Source: Streptomyces sp. NBC_00102
GTDB taxonomy: Bacteria; Actinomycetota; Actinomycetes; Streptomycetales; Streptomycetaceae
DNA: 64,000 nucleotides
Assembly (NCBI RefSeq): GCF_026343115.1
Contig: NZ_JAPEMC010000001.1
Coordinates: forward strand, 4,793,501 to 4,857,500
Reading direction: 5' to 3'
The translations under genes were made by a program, and so were the position numbers. A model generated the notes under the pieces. The model was given only the letters and a program-made list of their open reading frames with translations. It did not search any database and was not told the DNA's origin. Positions 24,160-32,014 of the stretch are shown piece by piece; position 1 is the first letter of the stretch, and each line of letters starts with the position of its first letter.

Positions 24160-25884
24160 ATGTGCGGGGAGAGTATGGACGAGGCAAAGCCCACCGGACC
24201 GAAGCCGAAGTGGTGGAGCCGTCCCGCGACGGGACCCGCCGCAGAGGCCGTGGGCCCGCCGCCGGTTCTGCCGGAGGCACCTGAACGGACCGAGCCCGTC
24301 GCACCCGAGACCGCGCCGGTCCCCGAAGCGCCCGCGCCGCTTGCGGACGGACCCGCGACCGTCGTCCCGGAGGTGCCCGGGCCCCGTACCCCCGGCGCCG
24401 TGCGCCCCCTGCACGAGCCCGACGAGTACAGCACCCCGCCCTACGGCGGCCCCGGCCCCTGGGCGCCCGCCCCGCCGGTCCAGCACCCCGCCGCCACCCC
24501 CGCGCACGGCACCCCCGTGCCCGCGTCGTACGCGGCTCCTCCCGGTGCACCGCACCCCGCCGAGCCCCACGCACACCAGCACGCCCCGCACCAGCACGCC
24601 CCGCACCAGCACGCCCCGCACCAGCACGCCCCGCACCAGCACGGGCACGCCCCGCACCAGGCCCCCGCGCAGACCGCGCCCTGGCTCCACTACGACCCGT
24701 GGGGATCGCAGCAGGAGCCGCTGACGCGCACCGCCCCGCACGCCTCCGGGGTCATCCCCGTGGCGGGCCGCAGGGGCGGCCGGCGCGGGTCGCTCCTCGT
24801 CGGGGCCGTACTCCTCGCGCTGGTCGCGGGAGTCATCGGCGGCGGGGTCGGCGCGTACGTCGAACGGAACGGCGGCCTCACCACCGTGCACCTCCCGCAG
24901 GCCGGAGCCGCGCCCGCAGGCCGGGCACCGGACAGCGTCGCCGGGATCGCCGCGAGCGCCCTGCCGGGCGTGGTCACCCTGCACGTCAGCGGCAGCGAGG
25001 AATCCGGCACGGGCACCGGCTTCGTCCTCGACGGCGAGGGCCACATCCTCACCAACAACCACGTCGTCGCTCCCGCCGGTTCGTCCGGCGACATCACCGT
25101 GACGTTCAGCGGCGGCGAGAACGCGAGGGCCGAGGTGGTCGGCACCGACAGCGGCTACGACCTCGCGGTCGTGAAGGTCAGCGGCGTCTCCGGCCTGAAG
25201 CCGCTGACGCTCGGCAACTCCGACAACGTCGCCGTCGGCGACCCGGTGGTGGCCATCGGCGCCCCGTACGACCTGTCCAACACCGTCACCTCCGGGATCA
25301 TCAGCGCCAAGCAGCGCCCGATCACCGCCGGCGGCGAGGAGGCCGGCGGCAGCGACGTCAGCTACGTCGACGCCCTCCAGACCGACGCGCCGATCAACCC
25401 CGGCAACTCCGGCGGCCCGCTCCTCGACGCGCACGCCCAGGTGATCGGCATCAACAGCGCCATCCGCGCCGCCGACACCGGCGCCACCGAGACCGGAGCG
25501 CAGGCGGGGTCGATCGGCCTCGGGTTCGCCATACCGATCAACCAGGGCAAGCGCGTCGCCGAGGAACTCATCAACACCGGCAAGGCCACCCACCCGGTGA
25601 TCGGCGTCACCCTGGACATGGAGTACACCGGCGACGGCGCGAAGGTGAACACCGAGGGGGCCGACGGTTCTCCCGCCGTCACCGAGGACGGTCCCGGCGA
25701 CCGTGCCGGGGTCCGGCCGGGCGACGTCATCACGGCGGTGGACGGCGTACGCGTCCACAACGGCGAGGAGCTGATCGTGAAGATCCGCGCCCACCGGCCC
25801 GGAGACCGGCTCGGTCTGCGCCTGACGCGCGGAGGTAAAGAGCTGTCCATGACTCTGACCCTGGGCTCGGCCACCGGCTCCTGA
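24160..25884 (+). CDS. htrA: HtrA/DegP-like membrane serine protease with PDZ domain
   Basis: 574 residues from ATG 24160 (GGAGG just upstream); ATG 24175 (MDEAKPTGPKPKWW), behind GGGGAG, is equally plausible. The cytoplasmic N-terminus of about 200 residues is Pro/Ala-rich and includes a His-rich PHQHA repeat. One membrane segment (SLLVGAVLLALVAGVIGGGV) leads to an exported trypsin-like protease with H301 (TNNHVV), D334 (GYDLAVVKV) and S417 (NPGNSGGPLL). A C-terminal PDZ domain ends the protein (GPGDRAGVRPGDVITAVDGV). It degrades or refolds damaged envelope proteins and lies downstream of the sigma/anti-sigma pair, as in mycobacteria. Confidence 0.93.
   Translation: MCGESMDEAKPTGPKPKWWSRPATGPAAEAVGPPPVLPEAPERTEPVAPETAPVPEAPAPLADGPATVVPEVPGPRTPGAVRPLHEPDEYSTPPYGGPGPWAPAPPVQHPAATPAHGTPVPASYAAPPGAPHPAEPHAHQHAPHQHAPHQHAPHQHAPHQHGHAPHQAPAQTAPWLHYDPWGSQQEPLTRTAPHASGVIPVAGRRGGRRGSLLVGAVLLALVAGVIGGGVGAYVERNGGLTTVHLPQAGAAPAGRAPDSVAGIAASALPGVVTLHVSGSEESGTGTGFVLDGEGHILTNNHVVAPAGSSGDITVTFSGGENARAEVVGTDSGYDLAVVKVSGVSGLKPLTLGNSDNVAVGDPVVAIGAPYDLSNTVTSGIISAKQRPITAGGEEAGGSDVSYVDALQTDAPINPGNSGGPLLDAHAQVIGINSAIRAADTGATETGAQAGSIGLGFAIPINQGKRVAEELINTGKATHPVIGVTLDMEYTGDGAKVNTEGADGSPAVTEDGPGDRAGVRPGDVITAVDGVRVHNGEELIVKIRAHRPGDRLGLRLTRGGKELSMTLTLGSATGS
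24574..24645 (+). repeat. 15-bp tandem repeats coding for His-rich PHQHA
   Basis: CACCAGCACGCCCCG occurs in four perfect tandem copies (24574-24633), then degenerates. They encode HQHAP in the cytoplasmic part of HtrA. Copy number is likely to vary between strains. Confidence 0.85.
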
Positions 25885-25930
25885 ACGCCGCCCAGAGGTA
25901 CCGTCCGTACAGCTCGGCCAGGTACGGTTT

Positions 25931-25955
25931 GCACGGCCGGACTTTTCGGCCGTGC
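25931..25955 (+). terminator. Terminator between htrA and tatB
   Basis: GCACGGCCG (25931-25939) pairs perfectly with CGGCCGTGC (25947-25955) around the loop GACTTTT. Confidence 0.6.
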
Positions 25956-26004
25956 CGGTGGGAGACCACGCGACGAACACGCGGAGCACACGAGGAGCGG
26001 CAAA

Positions 26005-26496
26005 GTGTTCAATGACATAGGCGCACTTGAGCTGCTGACTCTCGGGATTCTCGCCGTCCTGGTCTTCGGCCCCGACAAGCTGCCGAAGGTCATCCAGGAC
26101 GTCACGCGTACGATCCGCAAGATCCGGGAGTTCTCGGACAGCGCCAAGCAGGACATCCGCTCCGAGCTGGGCCCGCAGTTCAAGGACTTCGAGTTCGAGG
26201 ACCTGAACCCGAAGACGTTCATCCGCAAGCAGCTGATGGACGGCGAGGACGATCTCGGGCTCAAGGAGATCCGCGAGAGCTTCGACCTCCGCAAGGAGAT
26301 CACCGACATGACGGATGCCGTGCAGCACGGCCGCGACAGCGTGACCGCCGCGGCGGCCTCGACCGCTTCCGACGTCGGCACGCTGACGAAGTCCTCGTCT
26401 GCCGACCCGCTGGTGAAGAGCGCCGCCGACCCCCTGAAGAAGGCCGCTCCGGCCGCTGCGGACGACCGTCCGCCGTTCGACGCCGACGCCACCTGA
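26005..26496 (+). CDS. tatB: Sec-independent protein translocase subunit TatB
   Basis: GTG 26005 (MFNDIGALELLTLGILAVLVFG) after GAGGAGCGGC; 163 residues. The single N-terminal membrane helix, the hinge FGPDKLPKVIQDV and a charged amphipathic helix (TRTIRKIREFSDSAKQDI) are the TatB layout. The long C-terminal tail and the Glu in IGALEL separate it from TatA. With TatC it forms the twin-arginine receptor that exports folded proteins. Its place after htrA is conserved in mycobacteria (Rv1224). It is probably transcribed on its own because a hairpin precedes it. Confidence 0.93.
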   Translation: MFNDIGALELLTLGILAVLVFGPDKLPKVIQDVTRTIRKIREFSDSAKQDIRSELGPQFKDFEFEDLNPKTFIRKQLMDGEDDLGLKEIRESFDLRKEITDMTDAVQHGRDSVTAAAASTASDVGTLTKSSSADPLVKSAADPLKKAAPAAADDRPPFDADAT

Positions 26497-26621
26497 GCCC
26501 GGTCAATCCCGGCTCGTCCGTACGGTATGGCTATTCTCCATCTGTCCGGTTGCGAGGATGCCCGAGCCCGCGGGGGGCGGGCCGCTCCGGATCCTGAGAG
26601 ATCGAGGAGGCGGCCGCGCAG

Positions 26622-27296
26622 ATGGAGACCACGAGTCGGGTCGACACGGATGGCACGCCCAGTACGCCCAGCACGGACACCGCGGCGGCGGAGGGGGTGC
26701 CCTCGGCCCGGCCAGCGGTCGTCGACGGCTATCTGCAGGCGTCCTTCCCCTGGTACGCCCTGGACGAGGCGTTCACCGGACCGCGCCGGCTGACCCAGGT
26801 CGGCCGGGCCGCGGACGGAACGGTCCAGCACGGCGCGATCGGCCACGGCGACGAGCCGCTGGCACGTCCCGACGCGGGCCCCGAGAAGGAGCGGTTCGCC
26901 GTCGTGGTGACCGTGGCCAGCAGCCCCGTACGCGGCAGCGGCGACGGCACCGGAACGCTGGAGGCCACCACGGTGTCCACGGCCGCCTGGCTGGCCGGCT
27001 CCGGACTCCTCGCCTGCACCTGGCCGCAGCAGCTCGACCACGGCCTGCGTGACGACTGGCTCGACCAGCAGACCGAGATCGCCTTCGAGCTCGCCGACGA
27101 GCTGGACGGGGCGCCCTGGTCGACGCTCTCGCTGCCGGTGGACGGCGTACCGGTCGAGTTCCACTACCGCGAGTCCGAGTTCGGCTGGGTACTGGCCGGC
27201 TCCGCGAAGGGCGTGCACCTCGGCGCGTACGGGCGCGGGATGAGCGCGTACGGGCTCGGCTTCTCGGCCGTCGAGGACGTCGCCGCCTACGCCTGA
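26622..27296 (+). CDS. Conserved hypothetical protein
   Basis: A 224-residue protein from ATG 26622, with GAGGAGG about 11 bases upstream. No known domain is recognised. After a Thr/Pro-rich first 30 residues there is an aromatic-rich globular region (GYLQASFPWYALDEAF, ACTWPQQLDHGLRDDWLDQQ) and a Gly/Tyr-rich end (GWVLAGSAKGVHLGAYGRGM). No signal peptide or membrane segment is seen. It sits between tatB and the convergent mrp gene with a perfect palindromic terminator at its 3' end. Probably a Streptomyces-conserved protein; role unknown. Confidence 0.7.
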   Translation: METTSRVDTDGTPSTPSTDTAAAEGVPSARPAVVDGYLQASFPWYALDEAFTGPRRLTQVGRAADGTVQHGAIGHGDEPLARPDAGPEKERFAVVVTVASSPVRGSGDGTGTLEATTVSTAAWLAGSGLLACTWPQQLDHGLRDDWLDQQTEIAFELADELDGAPWSTLSLPVDGVPVEFHYRESEFGWVLAGSAKGVHLGAYGRGMSAYGLGFSAVEDVAAYA

Positions 27297-27336
27297 GGCG
27301 CACGCGACACCGGCGTCCGGATCAGGGCCGGACGCG

Positions 27337-27380
27337 CGAGGAGCCGGGCGGTCCGATCGATCGGACCGCCCGGCTCCTCG
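27337..27380. terminator. 44-bp perfect palindrome, bidirectional terminator
   Basis: The sequence from 27337 to 27380 is its own reverse complement (half-site CGAGGAGCCGGGCGGTCCGA, centre GATC). It lies between the convergent genes at 26622-27296 and mrp. Confidence 0.8.
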
Positions 27381-27401
27381 CCGTCGGCTGCGGGACAGCC
27401 T

Positions 27402-28535
27402 TCAGAACTTGTTGCGCGGGGTGATGCCCAGCGACATGCCGGACAGGCCGCGCTGACGGCCGCCCAGCTTCTCCGCGATGGAGCGGAGCGCCCGGCCGGC
27501 GGGGGAGTCCGGGTCGGAGAGCACGACCGGCTTGCCCTCGTCGCCGCCCTCGCGGAGCCGTACGTCGATCGGGATCGAACCGAGCACCGGCACCTCGGCG
27601 CCGATCGTCTTGGTCAGACCGTCCGCCACCCGCTGCCCGCCGCCGCTGCCGAACACGTCGACCATCTCGTCGCAGTGCGGGCACGGCATGCCCGACATGT
27701 TCTCCACGACACCGGCGATCTTCTGGTGCGTCTGCACCGCGATCGAACCGGCCCGCTCGGCGACCTCGGCCGCCGCCTGCTGCGGGGTGGTGACGACGAG
27801 GATCTCGGCGTTCGGTACGAGCTGCGCCACGGAGATCGCGATGTCACCGGTGCCCGGCGGCAGGTCGAGCAGCAGGACGTCGAGGTCGCCCCAGTAGACG
27901 TCGGCGAGGAACTGCTGGAGCGCGCGGTGCAGCATCGGGCCGCGCCAGACCACCGGGGCGTTGCCCGGGGTGAACATGCCGATGGAGATGACCTTCACGC
28001 CGTGCGCGGAGGGCGGCATGATCATGTTCTCGACCTGGGTCGGCTTGCCGTCCGCACCGAGCATGCGGGGCACACTGTGGCCGTAGATGTCGGCGTCGAC
28101 GACGCCCACCTTCAGCCCGTCGGCCGCCATCGCCGCGGCGAGGTTGACCGTCACCGAGGACTTGCCGACCCCGCCCTTGCCGGACGCGACCGCGTAGACA
28201 CGGGTGAGCGAACCGGGCTTGGCGAAAGGCACCTCGCGCTCGGCGGTACCGCCGCGCAGCGCGCCCGCCAGCTCCTTGCGCTGCTCGTCGCTCATCACGT
28301 CGAGGGTGACCTCGACCCGCGAGACACCCTCCACCGCCGCGACCGCGTCGGTCACGTTCCTGGTGATGGTCTCGCGCATCGGGCAGCCGGAGACCGTGAG
28401 GTACACCGTGACAGCCACCACACCGTCAGGATCGATCTCGACCGATTTCACCATGCCGAGTTCGGTGATCGGGCGGTGGATCTCCGGGTCGTTCACTGTC
28501 GCCAGTGCTTCGCGCACCGCGTCTTCCGTAGCCAT
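27402..28535 (-). CDS. mrp: Mrp/ApbC-family iron-sulfur carrier ATPase
   Basis: A 377-residue protein. An N-terminal MIP18-like domain (about 1-90) includes VTVYLTVSGCPMRE. The deviant Walker A SGKGGVGKSSVTVNLAAAM begins the SIMIBI ATPase domain, with VVDADIYGHSVPRML and VLLDLPPGTGD as the A' and switch motifs, and the CxxC pair in GMPCPHCDEM binds the bridging Fe-S cluster. It assembles or delivers Fe-S clusters in the cytosol. The preceding DUF1003 and MgtE-N/CBS genes on the same strand give the same trio as Rv1229c-Rv1232c in M. tuberculosis. No strong ribosome binding site is seen at ATG 28535. Confidence 0.93.
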   Translation of the reverse strand: MATEDAVREALATVNDPEIHRPITELGMVKSVEIDPDGVVAVTVYLTVSGCPMRETITRNVTDAVAAVEGVSRVEVTLDVMSDEQRKELAGALRGGTAEREVPFAKPGSLTRVYAVASGKGGVGKSSVTVNLAAAMAADGLKVGVVDADIYGHSVPRMLGADGKPTQVENMIMPPSAHGVKVISIGMFTPGNAPVVWRGPMLHRALQQFLADVYWGDLDVLLLDLPPGTGDIAISVAQLVPNAEILVVTTPQQAAAEVAERAGSIAVQTHQKIAGVVENMSGMPCPHCDEMVDVFGSGGGQRVADGLTKTIGAEVPVLGSIPIDVRLREGGDEGKPVVLSDPDSPAGRALRSIAEKLGGRQRGLSGMSLGITPRNKF

Positions 28536-28577
28536 ACGACGATGTTACGGCGCGCGGCGCTACGCGCGGGTAGCCCC

Positions 28578-29138
28578 TCAGCGGTCGCCTTCGTCACTCT
28601 CGGACGGCAGGAGGACGCGGCGGTCCTCCAGGTCCCGCACGAGGTCCTCCAGTTCGGAGCGGATCCAGTCGCGGGTGGCGACCTCGCCGAGCCCCATCCG
28701 CAGCGCCGCGATCTCCCGGGTGAGGAACTCGGTGTCCGCGATGGACCGCTCGTTCTGCTTGCGGTCCTGCTCGTGGGTGACCCGGTCCCGGTCGTCCTGC
28801 CGGTTCTGCGCGAGCAGGATCAGCGGCGCCGCGTACGAGGCCTGGAGCGAGAGCATCAGCGTCAGGAAGATGAACGGGTACTCGTCGAACCGCAGCGCGG
28901 TCGGCGCGAAGATGTTCCAGAGCACCCAGAGGACGATGATCAGCGTCATCCAGACGATGAACCGCCCGGTGCCCAGGAAGCGCGCGATCCGCTCCGAGAA
29001 CCGGCCGAACGCCTCGGGGTCGTACTCCGGCAGCAGCCGGCGGCGCGGCGACTTCGGCTGGTCCAGCCGGAACCTGGGCGGGCGCACCATCCCGGACGAA
29101 CCGGTCGACGCCGCCTTCGAGCGCTCCTCAGCGGCCAC
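28578..29138 (-). CDS. DUF1003 membrane protein
   Basis: A 186-residue protein; the GTG start at 29138 overlaps the upstream gene by 11 bases, so translation is probably coupled. Two membrane helices in the middle (FIVWMTLIIVLWVLWNIF and FIFLTLMLSLQASYAAPLIL) with the NIF...FDEYPFIFLTLMLS signature define DUF1003. A charged C-terminal helix follows (NRQDDRDRVTHEQDRKQNER). The function is unknown; conserved coupling to the CBS/MgtE-N protein suggests a joint role in cation handling or membrane stress. It corresponds in position to Rv1231c. Confidence 0.88.
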   Translation of the reverse strand: MAAEERSKAASTGSSGMVRPPRFRLDQPKSPRRRLLPEYDPEAFGRFSERIARFLGTGRFIVWMTLIIVLWVLWNIFAPTALRFDEYPFIFLTLMLSLQASYAAPLILLAQNRQDDRDRVTHEQDRKQNERSIADTEFLTREIAALRMGLGEVATRDWIRSELEDLVRDLEDRRVLLPSESDEGDR

Positions 29139-30402
29139 GGGCGATCCCCTCCTCGCCGTGGAAGTCGGTCTCCCGCCAGTCCTCCGGCAGCAGGTGGTCC
29201 AGCACGTCGTCGACGGTCACCGCGCCCAGCAGCGACCCGCTCTCGTCCACCACGGGCACCGAGACCAGGTTGTACGCGGCCAGATAGCTGGTCACCACCG
29301 TCAGCGGGGTGTGCGGCGGCAGCGGTCGGAGGTCGCTGTCCACGATCGAGCTGACCAGCGCGAACGGGGGATCCCGCAGCAGCCGCTGGAAGTGGACGGT
29401 GCCGAGGTACTTGCCGGTGGGCGTCTCGTCGGGCGACCGGCAGACGTACACCTGGGCGGCGAGCGCCGGGGAGAGGTCCGACTGCCGCACCCGGGCGAGC
29501 GCGTCCGCGACCGTGGCGTCCGGGCGCAGCACGATCGGCTCGGTCGTCATCAGACCGCCCGCCGTCCGTTCCTCGTAACTCATCAGCCGCCGCACGTCGG
29601 CCGCGTCGTCCGGGCGCATCAGCGTCAGCAGCCGCTCCTTGTCCTCCTCGGGCAGCTCGGAGAGGAGGTCCGCCGCGTCGTCCGGGTCCATCGCCTCCAG
29701 CACGTCCGCCGCGCGCTCCTCCTTGAGCTTGCCGAGGATCTCCACCTGGTCGTCCTCCGGCAGCTCCTCCAGCACGTCGGCGAGCCGGTCGTCGTCGAGG
29801 GCGGCGGCCACTTCCGCCCGGCGCTTGGGCGTCAGATGGTGCAAGGCGTTGGCGACGTCGGCGGGGCGCAGCCGTTCGAAGGTGGCGACCAGGCTCTCGG
29901 CGCCCTGCCCGTGCTCCTCCAGCGCGAAGCCGCTCACCGCCGACCAGTCGACGGTCAGCGTCTCGCCCTTGCGGCGCAGCGCCCCGCCGCGCCCCTTGCG
30001 GACGAAGTACTTGTCGATCTCCCAGTCGCGGCGGGCCGGCAACTGGTGGATGGCCACGTCGAGGACGGTGACCTCCTCGCCGGACTCCGTGAGCCGCACC
30101 CGCCGGTCCAGGAACTCGCCGAGCACCAGGCGCTCGGTGGGCCGCTGCTCGAAGCGGCGCATGTTGACCACGCCGGTGGTGATGACCTGGCCGGACTCCA
30201 CGCCCGTCACCCGGGTCATCGGCAGGAAGATGCGCCGCCGGCTGACGACCTCCACCACCATGCCGAGCAGCCGGGGCGGGCGGCCGCCGACGCGCAGCAT
30301 CGCGACGAGGTCGCGGACCCGGCCGACCTGGTCGCCGTTGGGGTCGAAGACCGGAACTCCGGAGAGGTGCGAGACGAAGACCCTGGGCGCGCCCGATGCC
30401 AT
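29128..30402 (-). CDS. Soluble MgtE-N/CBS-domain protein
   Basis: A 424-residue protein, ATG 30402 behind AGGGG. The first 150 residues resemble a PRC-barrel (VFVSHLSGVPVFDPNGDQVG). Around 200-290 is an MgtE intracellular N domain with superhelical repeats (VANALHHLTPKRRAEVAAAL, LADVLEELPEDDQVEILGKL, AADLLSELPEEDKERLLTLM). Two CBS domains end it (TTEPIVLRPDATVADALARV, PPHTPLTVVTSYLAAYNLVS). The MgtE membrane channel is absent, so this is a cytosolic sensor or regulator, likely of Mg2+ or nucleotides, and not a transporter. It heads the unit with DUF1003. Confidence 0.88.
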   Translation of the reverse strand: MASGAPRVFVSHLSGVPVFDPNGDQVGRVRDLVAMLRVGGRPPRLLGMVVEVVSRRRIFLPMTRVTGVESGQVITTGVVNMRRFEQRPTERLVLGEFLDRRVRLTESGEEVTVLDVAIHQLPARRDWEIDKYFVRKGRGGALRRKGETLTVDWSAVSGFALEEHGQGAESLVATFERLRPADVANALHHLTPKRRAEVAAALDDDRLADVLEELPEDDQVEILGKLKEERAADVLEAMDPDDAADLLSELPEEDKERLLTLMRPDDAADVRRLMSYEERTAGGLMTTEPIVLRPDATVADALARVRQSDLSPALAAQVYVCRSPDETPTGKYLGTVHFQRLLRDPPFALVSSIVDSDLRPLPPHTPLTVVTSYLAAYNLVSVPVVDESGSLLGAVTVDDVLDHLLPEDWRETDFHGEEGIARGR

Positions 30403-30631
30403 TGCGCACCCCTTCCGTGCCGGTTGCCGCGGGCATGGACCCGGCGCGGCCGTTCCCGCCGCGTCAGGGGCGTCGGTGACGCCGGTATGCCGGATTCAGG
30501 CTAGCCCGTACCACTGCGTACCGCTCCGTACCGGCCCCGGGAGCCGCCCGGACGGCTCCCTTCCGGAAGGCGCCCGAACCCCGGGTACGCTGCCGCTTGC
30601 CATCCCACACGCAGACGAGAGGCAAGTACGC

Positions 30632-31390
30632 GTGACCTCCTACGCTCCCGCCGTACGGGCCCGCCGCACCGCGCTCGCCGTGGCACTCGGGGCGGGACTC
30701 GCCCTGGGCCTCACCGGCTGCGTGGGCGACGACCCCGACAAGGGTACGAACGGAATCGGCAAGCTCTCCGCCACGGAGATCGACACCCGGGCCAGAGCCG
30801 CCGCCGACGCCGCCGAGGCCGTCCACCTCGCGGGCACCCTCATCAGCAAGGACGGCAGCTACACCCTCGACATGCGGCTCAACGCCGACGGCGGGACCGG
30901 CTCCGTCACCTCGAAGGAGAACACCTTCGCCGTCCTGCGGGTCGGCGACGACCTCTACCTCAAGGCGGACGCCGCCTTCTGGAGCACCGAGCAGGACGCA
31001 CAGAACGGGGACGGCGACGCGGAGGCCGCCAAGAAGCTCGACGGCAAGTACGTCAAGGTGCCCGAGGACGACCCCACGTACAAGCGGCTGCGCGGCTTCA
31101 CCGAGAAGGACACCCTGCTCGACGGGCTGCTCTCCCTGCACGGCACCGTCAACAAGGGCGACCGGGACAAGGTCACCGGCGTGCCCGTCATCCAGATCCT
31201 GGGCGGGAAGGGCGAGGGCGGCGCGCTCGACGTGTCCCTCAAGGGCACCCCGTACCCCGTCCGGGTGGCGCGCGGCGGCGGTGGCGGCACGGTCACCCTG
31301 GCCGACTGGGGCCGCTCCTTCGAACTGGCGGCCCCACCGCAGGACGACACCGTCGACTACGGCGGCCAACTGCCGAAAAGCTCGGGCTGA
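30632..31390 (+). CDS. Secreted lipoprotein, LppX/LprG-like fold
   Basis: GTG 30632 (MTSYAPAVRARRTALAVALG) with GAGAGG upstream; 252 residues. The signal peptide ends in a lipobox LGLTGC, so Cys31 should be lipidated. The mature domain has beta-rich features with VHLAGTLISKDGSYTLDMRL and GDDLYLKADAAFW and a C-terminal KGTPYPVRVARGGGGGTVTL, which fits the LppX/LprAFG and LolA-like lipid-binding barrel. It may carry lipids or glycolipids outside the membrane; ligand unknown. It is divergent from the MgtE-N/CBS gene. Confidence 0.8.
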   Translation: MTSYAPAVRARRTALAVALGAGLALGLTGCVGDDPDKGTNGIGKLSATEIDTRARAAADAAEAVHLAGTLISKDGSYTLDMRLNADGGTGSVTSKENTFAVLRVGDDLYLKADAAFWSTEQDAQNGDGDAEAAKKLDGKYVKVPEDDPTYKRLRGFTEKDTLLDGLLSLHGTVNKGDRDKVTGVPVIQILGGKGEGGALDVSLKGTPYPVRVARGGGGGTVTLADWGRSFELAAPPQDDTVDYGGQLPKSSG

Positions 31391-31392
31391 GC

Positions 31393-31412
31393 GGGCCGGT
31401 GGGCCCCGGCCC
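31393..31412. terminator. Short hairpin between convergent genes
   Basis: GGGCCGG (31393-31399) pairs with CCGGCCC (31406-31412), directly between the lipoprotein stop and the convergent hypothetical gene. Confidence 0.4.
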
Positions 31413-31414
31413 TC

Positions 31415-31930
31415 TCAACCCGCGCGGCGCTTCTTCTTCAGCAGCAGCCGGGGGAGTCCGGCCGGGACCGGTTCGCGGGTGATCGCCGGGGTGGGGAGCG
31501 GACGGGCGGCGAGCGAACCGTCCGGCAGGTCGGTGGTGTGCGCCACGGGCGCCAGCCGCACCACGCGGCAGTCGTGCGCCCAGCGCTCCGTCAGCCGCTC
31601 GGCGTCCGGCGCGTTCAGCCGCTTCCCCTTGAGTTCCGCGACCGCCGCCTCCCACTCCTCGGAGTGCGGGGCGAGTTCCTCCACCGTGGCGGTCCACGCG
31701 ACGATCCGGCCGCCCTTGTCCTTGCTGCGCACCGTCACCTCGGCCCGTGCGCCGTCCGCCAGGCCGTCCGGGAGCGGCTGCTCGCCGGGGCCGCCGACGA
31801 GGAGTGCCGCGCCCTCGTGCCAGACGTGCCAGAGCGCCCGGGCGGCGCCGGAGGCGCGCACCCAGACCAGGCCGGACTTCTTGGTGGCCTCCTCGACGAG
31901 GGCCTGCCCGAGCAACGAGTCAGCAGTCAT
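31415..31930 (-). CDS. Conserved hypothetical protein (split-barrel-like)
   Basis: A 171-residue protein from ATG 31930. It has no signal peptide or membrane helix. The strands SGLVWVRASGAARALWHVWH, AALLVGGPGEQPLP and RAEVTVRSKDKGGRIVAWTA resemble a pyridoxamine-phosphate-oxidase-type split barrel, but flavin-binding residues are not certain. The tail is basic (PRLLLKKKRRAG). It stands alone between the lipoprotein and corA, convergent with the former. A Streptomyces-conserved protein of unknown role. Confidence 0.7.
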   Translation of the reverse strand: MTADSLLGQALVEEATKKSGLVWVRASGAARALWHVWHEGAALLVGGPGEQPLPDGLADGARAEVTVRSKDKGGRIVAWTATVEELAPHSEEWEAAVAELKGKRLNAPDAERLTERWAHDCRVVRLAPVAHTTDLPDGSLAARPLPTPAITREPVPAGLPRLLLKKKRRAG

Positions 31931-32014
31931 GGCGAAGAGCCTAACGGCCCGCCGTACGGGCCCGCGTGGGCCGGTGGCGCGGGCCGCCGCGGTGGCGCGG
32001 GGCTCCGGCGGGGC

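Noticed and set aside
29128..30402. Annotation as a magnesium transporter because of MgtE-N and CBS domains.
   Set aside because: No membrane segments are present after the CBS domains, so it cannot be the channel.
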